Assembly (NCBI RefSeq): GCF_003130705.1
Contig: NZ_CP021356.1
Coordinates: forward strand, 186,001 to 250,000
Origin: Rhodococcus oxybenzonivorans
GTDB lineage: Bacteria; Actinomycetota; Actinomycetes; Mycobacteriales; Mycobacteriaceae
Length of the DNA: 64,000 bases
Reading direction: 5' to 3'
Positions 18,845 through 27,048 of this stretch are shown one piece after another. Under the pieces are notes generated by a model that saw only the letters and a program-made list of their open reading frames with translations, did not search any database and had not been told where the DNA came from. The position numbers and the translations under genes are program-made. The first letter of the stretch is position 1. Every line of letters begins with the position of its first letter.

Positions 18845-19030
18845 CTATCCCAGACGGCCACGCCCACGACGAGGTGAAGGGCACAGCGCCCGGACCAGCA
18901 TCCCGTGCACATACTCCGGTGCTCGGCGAGGTGAAGGACTATCAGATTCCAGTCGGTGTGGACGGATTCGATGTGCACGGAATGAACCAGAACTGGTCTG
19001 CTGCACTCCGGGACGGCTACTGACCAACCC
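18845..19030 (-). pseudogene. relic of the 3-prime end of a second tpg gene
   Basis: Bases about 18853-19015 align with 5783-5950, the 3-prime end and downstream flank of tpg. Both contain GTGGACGGATTCGATGTG and the flanking GGCCACGCCCAC. On the minus strand the relic still reads DQFWF, then (after a frameshift) VHIESVHTDWN, against FDHIESVHIDWI in the intact gene. Only the tail survives. Confidence 0.6.
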
Positions 19031-19084
19031 TACGTCGGCCGCGTAGGCCTTCGGCACCCAGCCGGAGAAGTAGTCGTTGAATCA

Positions 19085-19229
19085 CACGCAACTGCACTCG
19101 TCTGTCTGCACGCATTGTGACACGCTCGTCGCCACGCACGGCTTCACGTAAATCAACACGCTGAGCGTCACGCAAGTCTCACCGCAGCATTTCACGCACA
19201 CCGTCACGCATATATCGGGTGGTCACGCA
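19085..19229. repeat. cluster of CACGCA motifs (iteron-like)
   Basis: CACGCA occurs seven times in 145 bases (19085, 19109, 19133, 19169, 19193, 19205, 19224), the last four as TCACGCA. Near-matches CACGCT and CACGTA fill the gaps. Many starts are 12 or 24 bases apart. Such an array may be a binding site for a replication, partition or repressor protein. It sits between the tpg relic and the helicase operon end. Confidence 0.5.
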
Positions 19230-19259
19230 TACGTGTGATGACCGCATGGGGAAGTGCCG

Positions 19260-19286
19260 GTCCCCGGCGCACCCGGTGCCGGGGAC
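19260..19286. terminator. hairpin, candidate terminator, paired with 29858-29888
   Basis: GTCCCCGGC (19260-19268) pairs with GCCGGGGAC (19278-19286) around a 9-base loop GCACCCGGT. There is no T-run. A near-identical hairpin with loop GCACCCTGT is at 29858-29888, so the two bracket the MoxR-helicase operon. It may terminate that minus-strand operon or be a dispersed repeat. Confidence 0.5.
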
Positions 19287-19331
19287 TGCCGGCCGAACGG
19301 GTCCTTGGGACCCCTCCAGCCGCCAGTTCCA

Positions 19332-19675
19332 TTAGTCCGCACCGTACAGTTCGGCAGTATAGTGGACAGCTCCCCTTCGCTGCGCTTCGTCCCAGTCCAC
19401 GCCCATCACGTCGGCCAGATGGTGCAGATCACCGAGGAAGTCACCGAAGACCGCCATGGCCTCCTCCTGATCGGGAGTGCATTTGCGGACATAACGGATC
19501 AGTCCATCGCCTGCCCGCAGCGCGCGGACGCCGTTGTCGTGGACCTGAGAACCCTCGTCGTAGTCGTCGGTGAAGTTCGGTCGGGTCCGCCCGCGAATGC
19601 GGCCGCCAGCTGGGCTGGCGAGTCGACGTGCGGCAGCCGTTCTGCGCGGAACTCGGTCATGATGTCATCGGACAT
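19332..19675 (-). pseudogene. frameshifted small gene at the end of the helicase operon
   Basis: ATG at 19675, with AAAGGGGAC upstream, opens a clearly coding frame (MSDDIMTEFRAERLPHVDSP, AQLAAAFAGGP). The continuation NFTDDYDEGSQVHDNG, then FGDFLGDLHHLADVMGVD and stop after AELYGAD at 19332-19334, is in another frame. The start-to-stop length is 344 bases, not a multiple of three, so a single-base shift lies near 19585 (a CCC tract). It could be a real mutation, a sequencing error or programmed slippage. Family unknown; it is the last gene of the operon. Confidence 0.6.
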
Positions 19676-19706
19676 TGCCCCAGTCCCCTTTCATTGGGAT
19701 GGGTTG

Positions 19707-21008
19707 CTACACAGCGGGAGTGCGGTGCAGCGCGGCCAACAGGGCGGTATTGGCGGCGTGCGCGGTCGAGGGTTCGGTGTAGGCGAGTACCTCGGCGCTC
19801 GCGTCATCGATGACGACGCTCATGTGGGCGCGGTGGCGGGAGAGCATCACGCAGGCGCGGCCCGGATCGAGGCTGAATGGCTCGGCGGTGCGGTATCCGG
19901 CCAGCGGATGCAACACCACCACAGCGGCACGCTCGAGCCCTTGCAGAGAGTTCGCGGTGCCGACCAGCACGTCCGGGTGATCGGACAGGAGGGCGCGGAT
20001 CGCCGCCGCCTGCGTCACGTGGGGAACCACCACCGCGATATCGGCGGTGCTCATAGGTCGCTGATCCTCGGCGGTGACCAGCACGGCGGCGAGCAGCTCC
20101 CGCGCCCGCTGTGCGCACGCGGTCACCAGCGCCGGATCGGACGGGCCACCGGAAACCGTGATCGGGCGGTGCGTCAGCTCGGGCAGCACGACTCCGCCAG
20201 CGTCGGACAGGTGCTCCGGTGGTCGGCGGGAGGTGAACGGCAGGTCGGGGTAGAACAACGGTTGAATCAGGGCGGTGGTGTCCGGTCCGAGTCGCCAGGT
20301 GTGGCGCAGCCGGACCACGCCCACCGCGTCGCCGTGTGCGGCTTGCAGCGCGATCGGTCCCGGCAGGTTCGGGGCGGTATCGCTGCCGTCCCATCGAGAC
20401 ACGTCGCCGGTCACCACCGGGTCGATCTGACCGGGATCGCCCACACAGACCACCTGCCTGGCCATGGCGCCGAGTGCGCCCAGATCGGCGTAGGTGCATT
20501 GCCACGATTCGTCGACGATCAGCACGTCGGCGCCGACGCGGTCGGGGTCCGAGAACAGCCATCGGGCGGTCGTGCCGATCAGGATCGCGCCCACGTCACC
20601 GGGCCACCGCACCTTCTGCCCCGACACCGCTGGCGTCTCGCGGCTGTCGGGTTTCGGCGGTTTCGCTTTCCACATCAGTGCGGCGCGATCGGTAATGGTG
20701 CCCAACCGCCGCGCAATCTCCACTGCCTGTTCGCGGGTCTGGGCCGCGATACCGACCCTCAGATCCGCACGGTGTGCCAATGCTGCCGCGAGGAGGGCGA
20801 CCAGTCGGGTCTTACCCGCACCCGGCGGCGACGGGACGACAACGGCGGGATCACCTGACCACACCGAGAACAGCACACGAGCTGTGATCGGATCGGACAT
20901 GATCTGCGATCCCGGCCACGCCGTGAGCGACGGTGGCGTCGGCCTCGGCGCAGGCGTACTCGAGGGTGCCGGGTTGGGGATATCTGTTCGGGGGGCGACA
21001 ATGCGCAT
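19707..21008 (-). CDS. superfamily 1 (Upf1/Dna2-like) helicase
   Basis: A 433-residue ATP-dependent helicase-like protein. Walker A PPGAGKT is at residues 61-67, Walker B VLIVDES at about 162-168, motif III-like CVGDPGQIDPV at about 188-198, and a late motif TANSLQGLERAAVVVLHPL, followed by LSRHRAHM. These are the order and spacing of SF1B helicases such as Upf1 or Dna2, without an iron-sulphur domain, so it is not the DinG helicase of type IV-A CRISPR. Start ATG 21008 is chosen with GAGAGG 10 bases upstream. It belongs to the MoxR-vWA operon; an IS110 now sits between it and the upstream genes. Confidence 0.8.
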   Translation of the reverse strand: MRIVAPRTDIPNPAPSSTPAPRPTPPSLTAWPGSQIMSDPITARVLFSVWSGDPAVVVPSPPGAGKTRLVALLAAALAHRADLRVGIAAQTREQAVEIARRLGTITDRAALMWKAKPPKPDSRETPAVSGQKVRWPGDVGAILIGTTARWLFSDPDRVGADVLIVDESWQCTYADLGALGAMARQVVCVGDPGQIDPVVTGDVSRWDGSDTAPNLPGPIALQAAHGDAVGVVRLRHTWRLGPDTTALIQPLFYPDLPFTSRRPPEHLSDAGGVVLPELTHRPITVSGGPSDPALVTACAQRARELLAAVLVTAEDQRPMSTADIAVVVPHVTQAAAIRALLSDHPDVLVGTANSLQGLERAAVVVLHPLAGYRTAEPFSLDPGRACVMLSRHRAHMSVVIDDASAEVLAYTEPSTAHAANTALLAALHRTPAV

Positions 21009-21077
21009 GACGATGAAACCTCTCACGAAAGGTGTTGTGAAGCAGACAATTTTTGGGTGTCGGTGCAGGCTGCCGGG

Positions 21078-21119
21078 CTAGTCCTCCGCGCCCGCGATCA
21101 GCACGTCGAGGGGTGCCTC
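21078..21119 (-). pseudogene. C-terminal codons of a gene cut by IS110
   Basis: Between the helicase and the IS110 transposase the minus strand reads EAPLDVLIAGAED and a TAG stop at 21078-21080, which looks like the natural end of a protein. Upstream of these 13 codons the sequence is insertion-sequence DNA. The rest of that gene is not found on the other side, so insertion was probably accompanied by loss of DNA. Confidence 0.35.
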
Positions 21120-22270
21120 TCTATTGTCAAGCCGCCCTTTCTGATTCTTTCTCGTGTTGCCGGTAGCTGCGTTTCTCGTCGGCGAGCATGATGCGCCAGA
21201 CGTGATCGGAGAGGTGCCGTTTGAGGCTGCGGGTCGCGGCGCGGGGACTCTTGCCCTCGGCGATTTTCTTGTCGTAGTAGGTGCGGCCGGCGCTGGCGGG
21301 CATCCGGATCTGGACCATCGCGACGGTGTAGAGCGCGCTGTTGAGCTGCCGGTCGCCGTAGCGGGAGAGGCGGTGGCGGTCGGCGTCGGCGCTGGCGACC
21401 TGCACCGGTGCGGAACCGTTGTAGTTCGCGTACGCCGCGGCGGTCGGGAAGCGGCTGACGCGGCCGGTGCGGCCGATCAGGCAGGCGGCGGTCACCGGAC
21501 CGATTCCGTCGACCTCCCGCAGACGTGTCCCGTGCTCGTCGAGCGCGCGGGTCATCTGCTTCTCGTTCTCGGCGAGCTGACCATCGAGGCGGTGGATGTC
21601 GGCGACCAGGTTGCGACACAGCCCGACCCGGACTCGGTCGACCTCGCTGCGGGCCCGGTAGCCCCGCAACAGTGCCGTTGCCGCGGCCGCGGTCAGCGAG
21701 GTCGGGGCGCCGCCGGCGAGCAGCTGCCGTAGCAACGCGTGTAGCTGATTGACGAGACGAGTTCGACTGCCTGACAGATTAGTTCGGCGCTCGTCGAGCA
21801 GCGCCAGGATATCGGTCGGGCCCTCGGGGTCGACCGGTCGGGCGTCGCCCTGTAGGGCGGCGACACATGCGGCCGCGGCAGCGTCTATGCGGTCGTTCTT
21901 GCGTCGGCTGCCGCGGGAGAGTTGCCGGATCCTGGCGGTGGAGGTGGTCGGAACGTCGAGGACGAGTTCGCCGAGGACCAACAGCCACTGTGCGAGGTGA
22001 TGGCCGAGTCCCTCGGCGTTCTCGATCGCCCACTTGCGCGTGGGCCAGGCCTTGGCCCACGCGGTCAGCGTCTTGTAGCCGGTGATGGTGGCGTCGATGC
22101 GGATCGAGCCGAGGTCGGTGTTGGTGGCCGGGTCGACCGCGGTTGCGGTGTGGGTGGACTTGTGGGGATCGATACCGATGACGATCATGGAAGACGGTTC
22201 CCTTCTCTGTCAGGATGGGGATCCGCGGAGGACAATCCGACTTCAAGTACCTCTCACAGCAGCTTGGGGT
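21120..22270 (-). mobile_element. IS110-family insertion sequence (second)
   Basis: Carries one IS110 transposase on the minus strand. It separates the helicase gene from the upstream members of the MoxR-vWA operon. Exact ends are not defined; the left end is near 21120, where coding sequence of the interrupted gene stops, and the right end is somewhere between 22200 and 22400. Confidence 0.65.
21127..22188 (-). CDS. IS110-family transposase
   Basis: A 353-residue transposase with the IS110 DEDD domain (IVIGIDPHKSTHTATAV at the start, KNDRIDAAAAACVA in the middle) and the C-terminal Tnp_20-type block (VDGIGPVTAACLIGRTG, then HRLSRYGDRQLNSALY). It is distinct from the copy at 16395, sharing the family layout but not close sequence. 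No lesion visible. Confidence 0.92.
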   Translation of the reverse strand: MIVIGIDPHKSTHTATAVDPATNTDLGSIRIDATITGYKTLTAWAKAWPTRKWAIENAEGLGHHLAQWLLVLGELVLDVPTTSTARIRQLSRGSRRKNDRIDAAAAACVAALQGDARPVDPEGPTDILALLDERRTNLSGSRTRLVNQLHALLRQLLAGGAPTSLTAAAATALLRGYRARSEVDRVRVGLCRNLVADIHRLDGQLAENEKQMTRALDEHGTRLREVDGIGPVTAACLIGRTGRVSRFPTAAAYANYNGSAPVQVASADADRHRLSRYGDRQLNSALYTVAMVQIRMPASAGRTYYDKKIAEGKSPRAATRSLKRHLSDHVWRIMLADEKRSYRQHEKESERAA

Positions 22271-22404
22271 CACGCCTCTCTTGAGTCACTCCGCGAACGC
22301 AGGCCGGAAGGGGCGACACACCCCCGAAAAGTCAACCCGAAAGATAGGGTGACAGGAACCTCAGGAGTCAATCCTTCCGGTCTGCTACGGAACGCTACGG
22401 GCAG

Positions 22405-22926
22405 CTAACCCGACCACGGACCGATGACACGAACATAAGTCGGAACCTCACGCCGCGCAGCGACAGGCGTTTGGCCGGTGGAGAGCCAGGAACGGCGGGC
22501 ACGGTAGAGCCGCCAGTATCGGCCCCGACCCGCGCGCATCGTCTGCGGGGACGGCGGCTGCGGCATCAAGCACACCCTTGCTCCCGGTGCGGGGGCGTGC
22601 GCGCCGACCGAGCCCAGACCGAGGACCAACCTTCCCTCCACGACGTGCGCCGAGGTGACCTCGACAAAGAACCGCTCGAACGGCCTGTCCGCCGGGGTGC
22701 CCATCCAACCGGTAACCTCGGAGCCGACGCGCAACCGTGAATCGAGCCGCTCACAGGTCACCGACAGCGATGCGTTGCGCCGACGCGACCGGATCGGCGG
22801 CGGGGTCACCGATGCCACCCCGACCGCCACATGCCCGGTATGAACTGCGCGTTGCCGCCAGAGCGGATCATCGAGCAGGGCGGCAGCTTTCAAGTCGGCG
22901 GCATCGCATCGGGTGCGCAATCCCAT
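22405..22926 (-). CDS. unknown protein, probably the 3-prime half of a frameshifted gene
   Basis: A 173-residue frame from ATG 22926 (GLRTRCDAADLKAAALLDD) to TAG at 22405, ending TYVRVIGPWSG. Good coding sequence continues upstream of this ATG in the same frame (YDWSRPDNTASAAMGL) to the point where the preceding gene stops, with no start codon. It is therefore likely that this and the gene at 22961-23596 were one reading frame of about 400 residues, broken by a one-base shift near 22962. No family recognised; a beta-rich middle (FFVEVTSAHVVEGRLVLGL) is evident. Confidence 0.55.
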   Translation of the reverse strand: MGLRTRCDAADLKAAALLDDPLWRQRAVHTGHVAVGVASVTPPPIRSRRRNASLSVTCERLDSRLRVGSEVTGWMGTPADRPFERFFVEVTSAHVVEGRLVLGLGSVGAHAPAPGARVCLMPQPPSPQTMRAGRGRYWRLYRARRSWLSTGQTPVAARREVPTYVRVIGPWSG

Positions 22927-22960
22927 GGCCGCGCTGGCGGTGTTGTCCGGGCGCGACCAG

Positions 22961-23596
22961 TCATACCCGGCTGTCGCCGCCGATAGCGCGGTCCCACGAA
23001 TAGCGGTCGTCCTCGTGAATCGGCTCCAGGAGTGGCAGCAGCGCCCCGCCGCCGATCCGCGCGGCCCACTCATGCAAGCCGCTGACGCTGTCATCGGAGA
23101 TGCCGAACCATTGCCGCCACGTGGTCGCTGACCGTTCGGCCTCCGGGGTAGTGCCGAGGACGTACCGCGCCGACGACGCGGCCACCAGATTCACCACCGC
23201 CGACGTGCCGGGATGGTCCGCACGATCCGCCCACCACGCCACCATCGCCGCCGCACCGGCCACCTGCGGGTCCGGGTGATAGGCGTGCGCCCGCGCCAAG
23301 GTCAGCAGCGCAGGCAAGGTATCGGTGTCGTCGGTGAGCAACGGGGCCGGATCAGTGCGCCCCACCATGGTGCCGCCGTGCACCGCAAGCAGCCCCAGGG
23401 CATCCACATCGCGGGCGCATTCCTCACCACCACCCACCCCGGCCACCGACACCGACACCTTGCCGCCGCGTGCCACCGCACGCACCGCCAACGCCGCCGC
23501 AGACGGGTTGAACGTGGTATGCGTGAGCCGAGCGACCGGCGACCGGGTTTCGGCGGCATAGAGCCGCTGAGCGAGGTCGAACCATTCCACGCTCAT
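22961..23596 (-). CDS. unknown operon protein, probably the 5-prime half of a frameshifted gene
   Basis: A 211-residue product (MSVEWFDLAQRLYAAETRSP) that is Ala-rich and mostly helical. It ends DRAIGGDSRV and TGA exactly where coding sequence carries on in the next frame (see 22405-22926). Its ATG overlaps the stop of the 65-residue gene by ATGA. It lies in the MoxR-vWA operon and no family is recognised. In intact relatives this slot may be a single ligand-binding or effector protein; that is inference. Confidence 0.6.
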   Translation of the reverse strand: MSVEWFDLAQRLYAAETRSPVARLTHTTFNPSAAALAVRAVARGGKVSVSVAGVGGGEECARDVDALGLLAVHGGTMVGRTDPAPLLTDDTDTLPALLTLARAHAYHPDPQVAGAAAMVAWWADRADHPGTSAVVNLVAASSARYVLGTTPEAERSATTWRQWFGISDDSVSGLHEWAARIGGGALLPLLEPIHEDDRYSWDRAIGGDSRV

Positions 23597-23790
23597 ACCG
23601 CACCCCGACCCTCATGGCTCCCGGCCTGCGTCGGATTCGCGGCACAGCGCCAACCGGCGCGCAATGCCTCCGCCGCCGCATCGGTCGCCGTACCCGCCAC
23701 TACCGCCGCAACCTGGTGGGCGGCGATCCCGGTACCGGCCAACACCCGGTCGGCGTAGCGGACCAGGTCGCCGCTTCCTGCCGCGCTCAT
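23593..23790 (-). CDS. 65-residue operon protein
   Basis: Small Ala-rich helical protein (SAAGSGDLVRYADRVLAGTG, then AAEALRAGWRCAANPTQ). The start at 23790 overlaps the vWA gene stop by ATGA, and its own stop overlaps the next start by ATGA, so it is a coupled member of the operon. No family recognised. The first start at 23835 would lie inside the vWA gene and is rejected. Confidence 0.6.
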   Translation of the reverse strand: MSAAGSGDLVRYADRVLAGTGIAAHQVAAVVAGTATDAAAEALRAGWRCAANPTQAGSHEGRGAV

Positions 23791-25046
23791 ACGCGAACTC
23801 CCGCACCGACCGGGACACATACCGTCGACGCCCACGACGGTGTACGCCCCGCAGCCGCGTCACTGCCGATCACCGCGCACACCAGATGCGACCGCGACGG
23901 GCGATCCGGCCACGGCGTATCCCCGTCCGTCAGGACGATCACCACATGCGGCTGCGGACGCGCAGCATTGGCCGCCTCGATACCCACCCGCATATCGGTG
24001 CCACCGCCGCCGATCAATTTCACGTCCGCGATGGACCGAACCGGCTGCGCCGTTGTGCTCGACGCGTCACAGGCCAGAATCCGCACCCGATCACGTGCCA
24101 CACCGCCAGCCCGCAGCACCCCGGCAACCTCACTCATCACCGCATCCAGATCGTCTGCCGACATCGATCCCGACGTGTCGACCACAATCGAGACCGTGAT
24201 CGACGGGCCCCGCATCGCCGGAGCGACTATGCCCGGGATCCCGCGCCGCGAGGGTCGCGAGTACGTGTAGTTCGTCCGCCCCGCCTGATCCGCCAAGACG
24301 CGCCGGATCACAGCACGCAACAACCGATCCCATGCCACCGTCGGCGGTGCCAGTACCTCACCGGCCCACCGCGCCAATCCTGCCGGGGCGCTCCCCCGCT
24401 CCTTCCCCGAAGACTCACGAACAGCCTGCGCGACATACCGCCGTACCAGGTCGGCCTCCGCGCCGTCGAGACCTTCGGTGACCTCATTCCCGGCCGCACC
24501 CAACTCGCCGGGCACAGCAGGGCACCCCGCACCGGACCCGCACCCCGGATCACCATCGCCGTCTGCGGATGCGTTCGGAGATGAAGGGGCAGACGGATCG
24601 ACCAGATTCGTGTAGTAGTCCTCCGCGATGCCTCCCGATGCGCACCCGAACGACTCCGGGGTGATCACCCCCTCCGGCAGCCCGACCCCGGCCGCCAACA
24701 AGTCATCGTTGATTTCCGCATCGGCGGCGTAGTTCCACGCCAAGTGCGCGACCGGCTTCGGCAAGAACTCCGCACGCGCGGCATGTGCCCGCAGCAAGTG
24801 CCCAACCTCGTGCAACAGAACCGCACCCGCCACCGGGACCGGCCACGCGTCCGCACCCACCAGCAACGCCGGATCGAGATACAACCGCCACTGTGCATCC
24901 ACCGCGAACGTGCCCAGTCCCGGCGCAGCGACAGGTTGCGCCGCGAACAACGCCCGCATGAAGTACGGCATCTGTTCGGCAGAAACCAACCGGGCCAGGC
25001 GAAACGCGCGCAACTCGTCCGGTTCGAGTACCCGCACCGCGCTCAC
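23787..25046 (-). CDS. vWA-domain putative metallopeptidase (DUF2201-like)
   Basis: A 419-residue protein with two parts. The N-terminal half has a zincin-like motif HEVGH (residues 79-83) followed by a conserved NYAADAEINDDL segment. The C-terminal half is a von Willebrand A-like domain with a MIDAS motif DTSGS (290-294) and GGGGTDMR further on. This architecture (COG3864-type) normally partners a MoxR AAA ATPase, which is encoded immediately upstream with ATGA overlap. The pair is thought to remodel or activate other proteins in a metal-dependent way. Cytosolic, with no membrane segment. Confidence 0.82.
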   Translation of the reverse strand: MSAVRVLEPDELRAFRLARLVSAEQMPYFMRALFAAQPVAAPGLGTFAVDAQWRLYLDPALLVGADAWPVPVAGAVLLHEVGHLLRAHAARAEFLPKPVAHLAWNYAADAEINDDLLAAGVGLPEGVITPESFGCASGGIAEDYYTNLVDPSAPSSPNASADGDGDPGCGSGAGCPAVPGELGAAGNEVTEGLDGAEADLVRRYVAQAVRESSGKERGSAPAGLARWAGEVLAPPTVAWDRLLRAVIRRVLADQAGRTNYTYSRPSRRGIPGIVAPAMRGPSITVSIVVDTSGSMSADDLDAVMSEVAGVLRAGGVARDRVRILACDASSTTAQPVRSIADVKLIGGGGTDMRVGIEAANAARPQPHVVIVLTDGDTPWPDRPSRSHLVCAVIGSDAAAGRTPSWASTVCVPVGAGVRV

Positions 25047-26143
25047 GCCGCCTCACCGACCAGACCCGCAGCCACCAGCATCGGGGAGAACCGTTTCGCC
25101 GCAGCCGGAACCACAGCCTTGGCGGGCCGCGCCTTCGCCAACGTCCGCGCCGCCGCGCTCGCCACATCAGGTGCACCCGCTTCCGCAGCCGCGATCAGCG
25201 GCCCCCACGCGCTGCGCCACGCCTCGACAGTGCCCCGCCCCGCAGCCCACGCCGTCACACCCGACAGAACTGCCCACACCAGGTCCGGACGAGACTGCCA
25301 GTCGAACGCCGTTTCCGGATTCTCGATCACCGCCACCGGGTCGGGCAGATCGGCATTTCTGCGCCATTCCAGGAACTCGACACCGGTCCCCTCACCGATC
25401 AGCCCGAACACCGCCGCATTGATCGCCGCGTTGTCGTCGTCACGCAGATGCGGCAACACCGCCGCCAACATCGCCCACGTGCGCCGCGACGGCCACGCTC
25501 CCCCGTTCTGCGCCGCCGACGACGGGAACGCGTCCAACGCTTCCGGGTTGCGCTGGACATATCCGGTGATCGAACTACGCACCAACGCCACCCGCTGCTC
25601 GTCCGTCGCCACTGCACGCGAGACGGGCGGCGCGGCCCACCCCGTCGCCATACCGTCCAGCCACTCGTCCACAGACGGAGTGAACTCCATATGGCAGAAC
25701 CGATTCGCCAGCGGCGCTTCCAGTTCGTACCCACCGGCAGCACAATCGGGCGGATTCGCACCCGCAATCACCCGCGTTCCCTTCGGCAATTGCAGATCAC
25801 CGACCTTCAGGTCCAACGCGACCGCGAGCATCGCCGCCTGCACCGCAGGCGGACTCGTCGTCAACTCGTCCAGAAACAGATAGCCACCACCCTCAGCGGA
25901 AATGCGCTTCGCCCAGTCCGGAGCCTCCAACGTCACCCCGTGCTCACGCACCACCGGCAGGCCAGCGAAGTCGGCCGGTTCACGCAACGACCCGAGGACC
26001 GTCTCGCACAGCACCCCATCCGACGCCGCCAACCCCCGCACCAGACTCGACTTACCCATACCCGGACCCGAGATCAACAACGACGGAACACCAGCCCGCC
26101 CATTCGCATCCAACACCGTCACAGCAGTCGCCAAATCAGCCAC
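25043..26143 (-). CDS. MoxR-type AAA ATPase
   Basis: A 366-residue AAA+ ATPase with Walker A GPGMGKSS (residues 26-33), Walker B GGGYLFLDELTT, and an arginine-containing segment EAPLANRFCHMEF. It is the expected chaperone-like partner of the vWA protein that follows with ATGA overlap. Start is GTG at 26143. The IS256 insertion lies immediately upstream: the first base of the target duplication is the first base of this start codon. The original Shine-Dalgarno GGAGG is now found beyond the far end of the IS, at about 29765. Expression of this and the downstream genes is probably reduced unless the IS supplies a promoter and ribosome site. Confidence 0.85.
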   Translation of the reverse strand: MADLATAVTVLDANGRAGVPSLLISGPGMGKSSLVRGLAASDGVLCETVLGSLREPADFAGLPVVREHGVTLEAPDWAKRISAEGGGYLFLDELTTSPPAVQAAMLAVALDLKVGDLQLPKGTRVIAGANPPDCAAGGYELEAPLANRFCHMEFTPSVDEWLDGMATGWAAPPVSRAVATDEQRVALVRSSITGYVQRNPEALDAFPSSAAQNGGAWPSRRTWAMLAAVLPHLRDDDNAAINAAVFGLIGEGTGVEFLEWRRNADLPDPVAVIENPETAFDWQSRPDLVWAVLSGVTAWAAGRGTVEAWRSAWGPLIAAAEAGAPDVASAAARTLAKARPAKAVVPAAAKRFSPMLVAAGLVGEAA

Positions 26144-27048
26144 AGAAAATGGTTGCGTCCATGAAGATGGTGTACGGACCAGATTCGGATCTGACCGGCG
26201 TGTCGTAGCCCAAGAAGGCGGCCATCGCGTGACTCTTCGAGAGACCGACCAAAGTCACTCGATGAAGGACCACGCGATGACCACTGCCCACGATATCGAC
26301 CTGCACCAGTTCCTGACCGACCGCCTCACCGACGCCAGCCCCGACCTGCTGCGCAGCCTGCTGTCCACGTTCATCGACGCACTCATGGGCGCCGAGGCCG
26401 ACAGCCTGTGCGGCGCCGGTTTCGGTGAACGCTCCGAGGACCGCGTCAACAGCCGGAACGGTTACCGCCACCGCGACTTCGATACCCGTGCCGGCACTCT
26501 TGACGTGGCGATCCCGAAGCTGCGTCAGGGCTCGTATTTTCCGGACTGGTTGCTGCAGCGCCGCAAGCGTGCCGAGAAGGCCCTGACGTCGGTGGTGGCC
26601 ACCTGCTACCTGCTCGGCGTCTCCACTCGGAGGATGGAGAAGCTCGTCGATTCCCTCGGTATCACCTCGCTGTCGAAATCGCAGGTGTCGGTGATGGCAA
26701 AGGATCTCGATGCCCAGGTGGAGGCGTTCCGCAGCCGCCCGTTAGATGCCGGCCCGTACACGTTCGTCGCCGCCGACGCCCTCGTCCTCAAGGTCCGCGA
26801 GAACGGGCGGGTGGTCAACGTGCACACCCTGGTCGCTGTCGGGGTCAACGCGGAGGGCTACCGCGAGATCTTGGGAATCGAGGTGACCTCCGCCGAGGAC
26901 GGTGCCGGTTGGTTGGCGTTCTTCCGATCGTTGGTCGCCCGCGGTCTGTCCGGGGTGCGGTTGGTGACCTCCGACGCGCACGCCGGCCTCGTGTCGGCGA
27001 TCGGCGCTACCCTGCCCGGGGCTGCTTGGCAGCGCTGCCGGACGCATT

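Noticed and set aside
19707..21008. DinG-type helicase that would make the CRISPR locus type IV-A
   Set aside because: The motifs match SF1 Upf1/Dna2 helicases without an iron-sulphur domain, and the gene is 12 kb away in another operon.
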